Part shown: one piece after another, positions 17,230 to 25,553 of the stretch | Layout of the letters: every line of letters begins with the position of its first letter | Position numbering within the stretch: position 1 is the first letter of the stretch | Source: Candidatus Binatus sp. | GTDB lineage: Bacteria > Desulfobacterota > Binatia > Binatales > Binataceae | Direction: 5' to 3' | DNA length: 64,000 nucleotides | NCBI RefSeq assembly: GCF_036567905.1 | Contig: NZ_DATCTO010000077.1 | Span: 1-64,000, forward strand | Translations under genes and position numbers: made by a program | Notes under the pieces: model-generated | The model's database searches: none | The model's input: only the letters and a program-made list of their open reading frames with translations | Told to the model about the DNA's origin: nothing

Positions 17230-17955
17230 CTAGTGCTTCTCGAACTGTTTGTCGCCGAACAGTATCTCCCAGGTTTTTTTGTCATGGGCCGGTTGATTCG
17301 CCTTTGCCGCCGCGCGCATCCTTTCTACTACCTCGCTCATCACGGCGAAGCCGCGCTGGGTCGCCGGCCGCGCGCGCAGCTCGTCGTACCATCTCTTCAG
17401 GTTCGGAAAATCTTCGAGGTTCTGTCCCTGCATCGAATGCGGCACCAGCCACGGGTAGGTCGCGATATCGGCGATCGAGTAATCGCCCGCCAGGTACTTC
17501 GCTTCGCCCAGGCGCTTGTCGATCACTGCGTAAATGCGCTTGGCTTCGTTGGTGTAACGGTTGATCGCATACTCGAGTTTCTCGGGCGCGTAGCGGCGGA
17601 AGTGATGCGCCTGGCCGAGCATCGGGCCGACGCTTGCCATCTGAAACATCAGCCACTGGATCACGTTGTACTTTCCGCGCGTGTCCGACGGCATCAGCTG
17701 GCCGGTCTTCTCGGCCAGGTACATCAGAATCGCGCCCGACTCGAAAATCGAAATCGGTTTTCCGCCGGGGCCGTCGGGATCGGTGATCGCGGGCATTTTG
17801 TTGTTCGGGCTGATTTTCAGGAACTCGGGCTTGAACTGATCGCCCGCGCCGATATTGAGCGGGATCACATTGTACTTGAGGCCGACTTCCTCGAGCATCC
17901 AGGTTACCTTGTAGCCGTTGGGCGTTGGCCAGAAATATAGGTCGATCATCCGCAA
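17230..17955 (-). CDS. Glutathione S-transferase family protein
   Basis: This 241-aa protein has an N-terminal thioredoxin-like domain, LYFWPTPNGYKVTWMLEEVGL, with PEFLKISPNNKMPAI (the cis-Pro region) and FESGAILMYLAE, the glutathione-binding SNAIL-type segment (E-S). The helical C-terminal domain runs from about 95. The WPTPNGxK start is like the YfcG/YghU (Nu-class) group, which act as disulfide-bond reductases with glutathione. Met3 is an equally good start. It ends directly in repeat copy A. Confidence 0.92.
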   Translation of the reverse strand: MRMIDLYFWPTPNGYKVTWMLEEVGLKYNVIPLNIGAGDQFKPEFLKISPNNKMPAITDPDGPGGKPISIFESGAILMYLAEKTGQLMPSDTRGKYNVIQWLMFQMASVGPMLGQAHHFRRYAPEKLEYAINRYTNEAKRIYAVIDKRLGEAKYLAGDYSIADIATYPWLVPHSMQGQNLEDFPNLKRWYDELRARPATQRGFAVMSEVVERMRAAAKANQPAHDKKTWEILFGDKQFEKH

Positions 17956-18046
17956 CTCCTTGTGCGATTAACCGAAGCGAAGCGAAGCGTCCGTTTTATA
18001 TTGCAACTTGGATCAGTCCGGCGCGCGACGCAAGATGAAATCGCGC

Positions 18047-20521
18047 CTAGCGCGGCATCAGATCCAATTCCGCCTCGGCCGACGACTGCGCGCGGGCAAA
18101 CCCTGGATCGAGCGGATGATACTCACCGCGGCTCCAGGGGCCGATCATATCGTCGTAGTGCCGCGACGCCGGGTGATCCGATTCGCCGCTGTGATTCATT
18201 CCGAGCGCGCCTTCGGGATCGCCAAGGTCCGTAATGAACCGGTACGACGAAATCTGAGTGACCTTGAATTGATCCGGCGCATCACCACCCAAATCGAACC
18301 ACGAGTTGTTCACCGTATGCCGCCCGCCTTCGGTCGGGAACGGCCCGCGGTTGAAGTACCATCCGAGCACGCCGCCGCGCTCGCCCAGCGGATGGGCAAA
18401 CTCGATCGTCTCCATCGCGCCCCATCGCCACTTGCCGCGATCGTTGCCGAGTCTCTGCGCAAGCAGCGCGAGCGAATCCTTCAGACTCGCGCGCAACGTC
18501 GCATTCGCATTGCCGGCGCCGCCCGGCCACAGCGAACTTGCCGGTCGCACGATGATGTCTTCGCTCGCCGGATATGCTCCGCCGTCCTCGATCAGCATGA
18601 ACGATTTGTAATCGGCGCCGAGAATAGGCTTGAACACCCGTTGCGCCATCGTCACTTCGGTCGCCGCGACAATCGCAGCCGGCCTGCTGCTCGCCGTCAT
18701 GGCGCCGTCCCATCCACGGATTTCGCCAAGCGCCCATCGCACGTCTTCGTCGCCGCCGTCACCGGCCCGTACGAGCGCGTCGCGCAGCTTGAGCGCGAAG
18801 ATCGATACGCGGTCGCGCTGGATCAACTTGAAATCGTCCGCCGTCATCTTGTCGCGCGCGCGGATCAAATCCGAGATACGATCGAAGCGCCACGGCGCGA
18901 TCCAACTTCCATTCCAAGGTACGTCGGCCAGGCGATTGTTCGCAGTGACGATGAAATGCGAGGGCGGATTCTCGGTATGCGGCAAACTGTCGAATGGGAT
19001 CATTCCGTTCCATTCGAACTTTCCGGTGAATCCCGCGGTCGGGTATTTGCCATCGAAGCCGGTGCGATTCGGGATCGCGCCAACGATATGCCATCCGATA
19101 TTTCCCGAATCATCGCCCCAAACAAGATTGAGCGGCGTCGTCGTGAAGGTGCGATAGGCCTCGACCAGCTCCTTTCCCGTGCGCGCGGTGGCCGACCCGA
19201 AGCCAAACCCCGCCGCCGGCCCGGGAGTCAGTCCCGCAAATCGCAGGGAGAGCGCGTAATTTCCCCGCAGCTTGACCCCGGTCAGCGGGTTGTCCTCGCG
19301 CGCAAGCACGTCGCTGACTATGGGGCCGTGGCGCGTCGAGAGGATCGTCCGGGTCACGTCGCGCGCGTCTCTGACGTGAATCGTCACGTCGCGCCGCTCC
19401 AGCGGAAGCCATTTTCCCTGGAACTCGTAATTTTTGCCGTCGGCCGAGAGATGCTCGAGGCTGAGATCCATCACATCCGCGCACACGCTCGTCACGCCCC
19501 ACGCGACATGGCCGTTGGTGCCGATCGCGACTGCCGGGGAACCCGCAGCCAGCGCGCCTGAGGTGAAGCCGTCGGGAGTGACCAGCACCGCCTCGTACCA
19601 AATCGACGGGATCGATTGCGGCAGATGCGGGTCGCTCGCGAGCATCGGCTTGCCCGAAATCGACTTGGTGCCATCGACCACCCAGTTGTTGCTCGCGGGG
19701 ATGCCCATATGCCCGATGCGCGCGAAGCCGGGCGCGAGCGCGAAGCCGGATGGGAGATAGTCCGAGAACTTTGCGTCGCCGAACACCGCGGTCGTCTCGG
19801 GCGGCGGCGCCTCCAGCGGCAGCGACGGATACACCGGCATCAGCGCGGCGATCTCGCTCGGCGCCACCTTCGGCGCGAGGTTGATATACACCGATTCCTC
19901 GGTCGCGTTGTAACCGAGCAACGTCGCAATCGTCAGCGCGCCGGCTTCGAGATCTTCGGCCGTGTAATGCGCCGGCTTGATGCCGAGCAGCCGGAACGCG
20001 GGCTCCAGACTGTTCTGATGACCGTCGATATAAGCGTTGATTCCGCCGACGAACGCGTCCACTTGCGCGCGCATCTTGGGCGGATAGGTCGCGACACTGT
20101 CGCGTGCGAATTTCTCAGGATCGAACAGCCGATAGACATAATCGCTTTCGACCAGGTCGGCGCCAAACACTTCGGCCAGACGGCCCTCGGCCAGCCGCCG
20201 GCGCATCTCGAGCTGGAACAGCCTATCCTGCGCCTGCGTGTAGCCCAGCGCGCGGGCGAGGTCGAGCCGGTTCTGTGCATAGATATGCGGCACGCCGGCC
20301 GCGTCGCGAATCACCTTGACCGGCGCAATCAGCCCGCCGAGATGGACTACGCCAGACTCCGGCGCGAGCCCGCTCTGGGTCGTTTGGTAGAACAACCCCG
20401 TCATCACGGCCACAAAAATGAACGCGACCACGAGTCCGACCACCGTGCGTCTGCGCGCGCGCGGCGAACGATACTGAGGGCGCCGGGGACCCTGGCTTGG
20501 ATGCTCCGTCATCGGGGTCAC
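18047..20521 (-). CDS. Penicillin acylase family (Ntn-hydrolase) amidase
   Basis: This 824-aa preproenzyme has an N-terminal membrane or signal segment (about 26-45), then an alpha-chain region (GVPHIYAQNRLDLARALGYTQAQDRLFQLEMRRR). The autocleavage site is PASNNWVVDG, with Ser277 as the N-terminal nucleophile of the beta chain. Downstream WGVTSVCADVMDL and the Asn-rich core are also typical. Members hydrolyse amide bonds of beta-lactams, acyl-homoserine lactones or other acyl amides. The natural substrate here is unknown, with quorum-signal or acyl-amide degradation possible. It ends the phoH-lnt-prfB gene run, 30 bases after prfB. Confidence 0.92.
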   Translation of the reverse strand: MTPMTEHPSQGPRRPQYRSPRARRRTVVGLVVAFIFVAVMTGLFYQTTQSGLAPESGVVHLGGLIAPVKVIRDAAGVPHIYAQNRLDLARALGYTQAQDRLFQLEMRRRLAEGRLAEVFGADLVESDYVYRLFDPEKFARDSVATYPPKMRAQVDAFVGGINAYIDGHQNSLEPAFRLLGIKPAHYTAEDLEAGALTIATLLGYNATEESVYINLAPKVAPSEIAALMPVYPSLPLEAPPPETTAVFGDAKFSDYLPSGFALAPGFARIGHMGIPASNNWVVDGTKSISGKPMLASDPHLPQSIPSIWYEAVLVTPDGFTSGALAAGSPAVAIGTNGHVAWGVTSVCADVMDLSLEHLSADGKNYEFQGKWLPLERRDVTIHVRDARDVTRTILSTRHGPIVSDVLAREDNPLTGVKLRGNYALSLRFAGLTPGPAAGFGFGSATARTGKELVEAYRTFTTTPLNLVWGDDSGNIGWHIVGAIPNRTGFDGKYPTAGFTGKFEWNGMIPFDSLPHTENPPSHFIVTANNRLADVPWNGSWIAPWRFDRISDLIRARDKMTADDFKLIQRDRVSIFALKLRDALVRAGDGGDEDVRWALGEIRGWDGAMTASSRPAAIVAATEVTMAQRVFKPILGADYKSFMLIEDGGAYPASEDIIVRPASSLWPGGAGNANATLRASLKDSLALLAQRLGNDRGKWRWGAMETIEFAHPLGERGGVLGWYFNRGPFPTEGGRHTVNNSWFDLGGDAPDQFKVTQISSYRFITDLGDPEGALGMNHSGESDHPASRHYDDMIGPWSRGEYHPLDPGFARAQSSAEAELDLMPR

Positions 20522-20551
20522 ACTGGATCGGCGGAGACGGTGCGCGCAAGC

Positions 20552-21686
20552 CTAGGTGGGCATCGAATCGGTGTCGTTGTCGCCCTTGCGCACGCCCATC
20601 AGGTAGGCCTGGATGAACTCGTCGATCGCGCCGTCGAGCACCGCGCCGGTGTTGCCGACCTCGACGCCGGTGCGATGGTCCTTGACCATCTGATAGGGCT
20701 GAAGCACGTACGAACGGATCTGACTGCCCCAGGCGATCTCTTTTTTGTCCTTGCTGAACTTCTCGAGCTCTTCTTTTTTCTTGCGCTGCTCGAGTTCGAA
20801 CAGCCGCGCGCGCAGTATCTTCATCGCCATCGCGCGGTTCTTGTGCTGCGAGCGTTCATTCTGGCAGGTCACGACGATATTGGTCGGGAGATGCGTGAAT
20901 CGCACAGCCGAGTCGGTCTTGTTGACGTGCTGGCCGCCCGCACCCGATGCGCGGAACGTATCGATTCTCAAGTCGGCCGGATTGATCGTTATCTCGACCT
21001 TGTCGTCAACCGCCGGAAAAACAAAGACCGACGCGAACGAAGTATGGCGCCGCGCATTGGCGTCGTACGGCGAGATTCGCACCAGCCGATGAATCCCGGC
21101 CTCGGCCCTCAAATATCCGTACGCGAAGTCTCCTTCGACCGTGACGGTTGCGCTCTTGATTCCCGCGCCGTCGCCCGGTTGCAGGTCTGCAATCTCGGTT
21201 TTGAAGCCGCGCCGCTCGGCCCATCGTAGATAAAGGCGCAGCAACATCTCGGCCCAGTCCTGCGCCTCCATGCCGCCGGCGCCGGGATGTATCGAAACGA
21301 TCGCGCCGAGGCGATCGTACTCGCCGCCAAGCATCAGCCGCAGCTCCTGGCGCTCGAGCTCGGCTCGCGACGCCTCCAGGGCGGCGGCAGTCTCGCGCGC
21401 CGCTTCGGAATCGTCGGCGCCTTCCTCTTCGGCCATCTGCAGAAACACGCGCGCCTCGTCCAGCTTGTCGCGCAGCATCTTGTAGCCCGCCAGCTGAGCG
21501 CGAATCTGCTCCTGCTCCTTGAGCGCGGCTTGCGCGGTGTCCTGCCGATCCCAGAAGTCGGGCTTGGCGGATTGTTCGACGAGTTGGTTCTGGCGGGCAG
21601 TCAGTGCGGGGACGTCAAAGACGCCTCCCGAGCTTTTCGGCGCGGTCGTCGAACTCGGAAAGCTGCTGTCTCATGTCGCTGAGCAT
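20552..21686 (-). CDS. prfB: Peptide chain release factor 2, made by programmed +1 frameshift
   Basis: Release factor 2 ends translation at UGA and UAA. The main frame (20552-21616) carries the GGQ catalytic motif in [18 protein letters not shown], the [23 protein letters not shown] domain ([18 protein letters not shown]) and RxxP-type C-terminus. The first 23 codons (21618-21686: [23 protein letters not shown]) lie in another frame and end at an in-frame UGA at 21615-21617. The slip site CTT-TGA-C follows an SD-like GGGAGG, the hallmark of RF2 autoregulation: low RF2 allows a slip into the long frame. The joined product is about 377 aa. GAGGT stands upstream of the ATG at 21684-21686. Confidence 0.95.
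21614..21632 (-). promoter_or_regulatory. prfB programmed +1 frameshift site
   Basis: Read on the minus strand, CTCGGGAGGCGTCTTTGAC contains an internal SD-like GGGAGG, three bases, then CTT TGA C. The ribosome re-pairs Leu-tRNA from CTT to TTT and continues with GAC. The layout is the same as in the well-studied E. coli prfB site. Confidence 0.93.
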
Positions 21687-21756
21687 CGAAAATTTACCTC
21701 ACGCCGGCGCCGTCGGACGGTCAATGCCGCTATTATGTCACGAAACGCCGCGCGCA

Positions 21757-23376
21757 TTAATGGGGCCTGCCATCGGTCGGTAGCCGCCGCGATCGAACCG
21801 GCTCAACTTCAAGCGTTGCCGCGCGCGGCCATCGCCACGCGAGGATCAATCCGATCGCCGTCAGCACGAAACAAATCTCCGCAAATAAATCGCCCACGAT
21901 CGTGTACACGGTCCGCACCGGCCGCCACGACACGTCCACTATCACCGCGGCGCGCGTGAACAGCGGCGTGCGATCGGTGATTTCCCCCGACGGCTCGATG
22001 AGCGCGCTGATTCCCGTGTTCGCCACCCTTACCATCGGGACCTTGGTTTCGACCGAGCGCATCGCCGCCATTGCGAGCACCTGGTACGGCGCCGAACTCT
22101 CGCCGTACCACGCGTCGTTGGTGATGTTGACGAGCACATCGGCGCCCCGGTTCACCTCGCGCCGGGTGAAGTCGGGAAAGATACTCTCGTAACAGATCAA
22201 AATTCCCAGTCGCGCGCCTTTGAGGTTGAACAGTGTCTGCTCTTTGCCGGGAACCAAATCGCCGAAGCCCTGCACGACGCGATTGACGAAGTAGCCGAGG
22301 ATCGAGCGAGCCGGAACATACTCGCCGAACGGCACCAGCTCGATCTTGTCGTAATGCGCGGCCACTTCGCCCTGGGCCGACACCAGGTACGCGCGATTGT
22401 AAAATCCCAGGCGCCCGTCCGCACGCGCCAGCGCCGGCGCCCCAAACAATATCGGCTCGCCCATATTGCGCGCGAGCGTGAGCAGCGCCGTGCGGTACGC
22501 CGCGTCGCCTGCGAGCTCGGCGGGATATTGATCGTCGGGCTGGAACAGGAACGCCGCCGCTGCCTCGGGCCAGACGACCAGGTCGGCGCCGCGCCTGGCC
22601 GCGTCCGCGGTTTCGTCCTGGTAGACTTTGTAGCTCTCGGGCAGGAACTTCGGATCCCACTTGAGCGATTGCGGGATATTTCCCTGCACCATCGCGACCT
22701 TGAAGCTCCCCGCGTGCGGTGCGTCCTTGAGATTGCCCATCCGCCACGCGCCAAATCCGACCAGCGCGATCATTATCGCGGTCAACGCGCTCAGGCTGAT
22801 GGTCTGCAAGCGATAGGCGCCGCGGTGGAAAATCACGACATACACCACGGCGTTGAAAAACACGATCAGCGCCGAAACGCCGTAAACGCCGGTGAATTCG
22901 GCGAACTGGATCAATTCCAGATTGCGGTAAGCCGCGTAGCCGAGCAGATTCCACGGGAAACCGATCGGGAAGTAGGTGCGAATCCATTCGACCGCCGTCC
23001 ACGCAACCGGCATCGTGAGCACGGCCGGAATTCGCGTCCGCCGCGCGACGAATTCACCCGCCCAAATGGCAGCCGCCGCGTAGATCGCGACGATGCCCGC
23101 CAGCAGCAGCATCGGAAAGATCGCGAACTCCATTCGCACGTCGGCGAAGTCGTGCAGCGGAATCGGAATCCAGTAGAGCGATACGAGGTACGCGGCGAAA
23201 CCTTGCAGGTATGCCCACGCGAATACGCGCCGCATGCTTTCGCCTTCGATCACGTAAAAGAGCGGCACCAAGGCCACCCACGCCAGCAGCCCGTAATCGA
23301 ACTTCGGGAATGCCAGTCCCAGCGCGAGACCGCTGGCTACGGCGAGCGCCGCGCGCGTTGCATTGTTCGACGACAT
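21757..23376 (-). CDS. lnt: Apolipoprotein N-acyltransferase
   Basis: This 539-aa inner-membrane enzyme has about seven N-terminal membrane segments (to about 212), including FPIGFPWNLLGYA, then a nitrilase-type domain with the catalytic triad Glu271 (VVWPEAA), Lys344 (YDKIELVPFGEYVP) and Cys395 (ILICYESIF). One more membrane segment is at the C-terminus. It adds the third acyl chain to lipoproteins, a Gram-negative function. It lies between the 184-aa unknown gene (2 bases upstream) and prfB in the same run. Confidence 0.96.
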   Translation of the reverse strand: MSSNNATRAALAVASGLALGLAFPKFDYGLLAWVALVPLFYVIEGESMRRVFAWAYLQGFAAYLVSLYWIPIPLHDFADVRMEFAIFPMLLLAGIVAIYAAAAIWAGEFVARRTRIPAVLTMPVAWTAVEWIRTYFPIGFPWNLLGYAAYRNLELIQFAEFTGVYGVSALIVFFNAVVYVVIFHRGAYRLQTISLSALTAIMIALVGFGAWRMGNLKDAPHAGSFKVAMVQGNIPQSLKWDPKFLPESYKVYQDETADAARRGADLVVWPEAAAAFLFQPDDQYPAELAGDAAYRTALLTLARNMGEPILFGAPALARADGRLGFYNRAYLVSAQGEVAAHYDKIELVPFGEYVPARSILGYFVNRVVQGFGDLVPGKEQTLFNLKGARLGILICYESIFPDFTRREVNRGADVLVNITNDAWYGESSAPYQVLAMAAMRSVETKVPMVRVANTGISALIEPSGEITDRTPLFTRAAVIVDVSWRPVRTVYTIVGDLFAEICFVLTAIGLILAWRWPRAATLEVEPVRSRRLPTDGRPH

Positions 23377-23378
23377 CG

Positions 23379-23933
23379 TCAGGCAGGCGAGCCAAACATC
23401 TCGGCAATCGGAATCACGCCGGCGCAGGGCGGCCGGCCGTCGAAGCGCTCAAAAATCTCGTCCACGTCCCTCCAGGTTTCGACCAGCGCAGCCGCCAGCG
23501 GCGGCTCGAACGCGAGATCGCCGGCGGCGCGCCATTCGCGCTCGAAGCTCCAATCGACCGGCGGATCCTTGTCGATTTCAAGAGACACCACACGCCAACT
23601 CTCTTCCGGAGCGAGGATTTTTTCCGCCTCGCGCCATGGCAGGTAAATCACCGGCCGCGCACCCATCGTGAAAGCATACCGCTTGTCCACCGCGATCCCG
23701 AACGGTTCATAACGGCGACGATTGCGCCGGTCGAGGATCGTGCGCAGCTGCGCAATCGGCACGTCGAACATGCAAACCGCGGGACGCGCGCCGCGGACCA
23801 TTCGGCTTCCACCGCGAATGACGCCGTCCTTGAGAATCGCCACCAGGTTGTCCAGCGCCGACGCGGCGGTCGAGGCGCGGGTGAAATGCGTCAGCATCGC
23901 GACCGCAGGAATCCTGACCGGCTCGCGTTTCAT
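23379..23933 (-). CDS. Unknown 184-aa protein in the ybeY-lnt run
   Basis: No family is recognised with confidence. Visible features are LTHFTRASTAASALDNLVAILKDGVIRGG near the start, CMFDVP, a YEPFGIAVDK segment, and DWSFEREWRAAGDL near residue 130. The last is reminiscent of DUF2971 / AbiGi-like or ADP-ribosyltransferase-like proteins (His near the start, E-x-EWR late), but this is only a resemblance. It overlaps ybeY by 4 bases and stops 2 bases before lnt, so it is clearly translated with housekeeping genes. Its codon use and GC match the neighbours, so recent transfer is not indicated. Confidence 0.7.
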   Translation of the reverse strand: MKREPVRIPAVAMLTHFTRASTAASALDNLVAILKDGVIRGGSRMVRGARPAVCMFDVPIAQLRTILDRRNRRRYEPFGIAVDKRYAFTMGARPVIYLPWREAEKILAPEESWRVVSLEIDKDPPVDWSFEREWRAAGDLAFEPPLAAALVETWRDVDEIFERFDGRPPCAGVIPIAEMFGSPA

Positions 23934-24424
23934 CGCGCAAATTCGCCCCCCTTTTCTTCCATCTTCGCCGCCAGCGTTCGCTCGCGCGCAAACATCCGCC
24001 GCGCGCCGGCTGCCGAGCGTTCGTGGTCGTAACCGATCAAATGCAGAAATCCGTGAATCAGAAGCCGGCGCAATCGCGACGCGGGGCTCACGCGAAGCTC
24101 GCGCGCCTGGCGGATTGCCGTATCGATCGAGATCACCACGTCTCCGACCGGAAGTCCCGGGCTGTTCTTTACGCTGCGTGGTTCCAATGGCGCGGCGCCT
24201 GCCTGTTCAATCTGCGAGAAGGAAAGAACGTCGGTGGCCGCATCGACTGCGCGGAAATCACGATTCAGCCTGCGGATCGCGCGATCGGTTGTGAGCGTAA
24301 GCGACAGCTCGCAGTCCGCAAGCCCCGCCGCGCGCATCAGCCGGTCCGCGTCGGCGCGAAGCCCGCGCGCGTAGCATCGTCCGCGCGCCGTCGCGCATCG
24401 GAACTCCACCGCCACGCGCTTCAA
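23930..24424 (-). CDS. ybeY: Endoribonuclease YbeY (rRNA maturation factor)
   Basis: This 164-aa protein has the zinc motif HGFLHLIGYDH, with His124, His128 and His134, plus LNRDFRAVDAATDVLSFS and GDVVISIDTA. YbeY processes 16S rRNA 3' ends and takes part in ribosome quality control. It overlaps phoH upstream by 4 bases and the unknown 184-aa gene downstream by 4 bases. The phoH-ybeY order is widespread. Confidence 0.95.
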   Translation of the reverse strand: MKRVAVEFRCATARGRCYARGLRADADRLMRAAGLADCELSLTLTTDRAIRRLNRDFRAVDAATDVLSFSQIEQAGAAPLEPRSVKNSPGLPVGDVVISIDTAIRQARELRVSPASRLRRLLIHGFLHLIGYDHERSAAGARRMFARERTLAAKMEEKGGEFAR

Positions 24425-25368
24425 TCCCGATGGTTACCGGCAGTTTGCGGCGCCGCCGCCGGTCCTTCAACGTTGAACGATTCGTACGCCTTGATGATCG
24501 ATTGCACCAGCCGATGCCGCACCACGTCGCGGTCGTTGAACCTCACGAAGGAAATCCCCGCCGTGTTGCCGAGCACGATGCTGGCTTCCTTGAGGCCCGA
24601 CAGCTTGCCGCTGGGCAAATCGATTTGCGTGACATCGCCGGTGATGACCGCCTTGGAGTTGTAGCCGAGCCGCGTCAGGAACATCTTCATTTGCTCGGAG
24701 GTCGTGTTTTGCGCCTCATCGAGAATGATGAATGAATCGTTGAGCGTGCGCCCGCGCATGAACGCCAGCGGCGCGACTTCGATCGTCCCGCGCTCGAGCA
24801 TCCGCCGCGCCCGATCGAAATCCACCATGTCATGCAGCGCATCGTAGAGCGGCCGCAGGTACGGATTCACTTTCTCCGCGAGGTCGCCCGGCAGGAAGCC
24901 CAGCTTCTCGCCCGCTTCGACCGCCGGCCGGCACAGCACCATCCGCGTGACCTGGTTCTTCATCAACGCCGCCAGCGCCATCGCCATCGCAAGGTAGGTC
25001 TTGCCGGTGCCGGCGGGACCGATGCCGAAGACGATGTCGTGGCTGCGAATCGAGTCGATGTAAAGTTTCTGGTTGATGCTCTTGGGCGAGATGACGCGCT
25101 TGTTCGGGGAGATGTAAACCGTGTCGAGAAAAATATCCTTGAGCTCGGCGTTGCGGTCGCCGCGAATAATCCGAATCGCATACTCGACATCGCTCGGAAA
25201 GATCGGGTAGCCGTGCTTGAGCAGATCGTAAATCTCGCCGATCACCTTGCCCGCGAGCGCCTGCTCGGCGTGCGCGCCGGAAATTTTCAGCGAGGTTCCG
25301 GTCACGCCGATCCGGACTCCCAGCGTCGCCTCGACGGTGCGGACGTGCGCGTCGTGCTGGCCGAGCAA
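24421..25368 (-). CDS. PhoH-like ATPase
   Basis: At least 315 aa of a PhoH-family protein are present: Walker A GPAGTGKTYLAMAMA, VLCRPAVEAGEKLGFLPGDL, Walker B FIILDEAQNTT, and ITGDVTQIDLPSGKLSGL. PhoH2-type proteins are ATPases linked to RNA handling and often pair with ybeY, as here. The TTG at 25366-25368 is only the first usual start codon. Family-like sequence (ELHFDDPRLFTD) continues upstream to about 25416 in the same frame, where no ATG or GTG is found before the stop at about 25523. A CTG at 25486-25488 or a base error is therefore possible. Confidence 0.9.
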   Translation of the reverse strand: MLGQHDAHVRTVEATLGVRIGVTGTSLKISGAHAEQALAGKVIGEIYDLLKHGYPIFPSDVEYAIRIIRGDRNAELKDIFLDTVYISPNKRVISPKSINQKLYIDSIRSHDIVFGIGPAGTGKTYLAMAMALAALMKNQVTRMVLCRPAVEAGEKLGFLPGDLAEKVNPYLRPLYDALHDMVDFDRARRMLERGTIEVAPLAFMRGRTLNDSFIILDEAQNTTSEQMKMFLTRLGYNSKAVITGDVTQIDLPSGKLSGLKEASIVLGNTAGISFVRFNDRDVVRHRLVQSIIKAYESFNVEGPAAAPQTAGNHRD

Positions 25369-25553
25369 ATCGGTGAACAGGCGGGGATCGTCGAAATGGA
25401 GTTCGAGCGAATCTTCGGTGGCTAACTGGGGAATCGCCGGGGCCTCTTGAGGTACTGATTTCGTCTCTGTCGCCCGCCGGCCATGCAGTCGTTCAAGCGC
25501 CGGCGAAGCTAATCGTAATCATTTCGCCAGTTGTATGAAAGTGCTTCCAAAGG

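Noticed and set aside
19616..21229. 537-residue plus-strand open frame
   Set aside because: Antisense to the penicillin-acylase gene and prfB; no family-like sequence.
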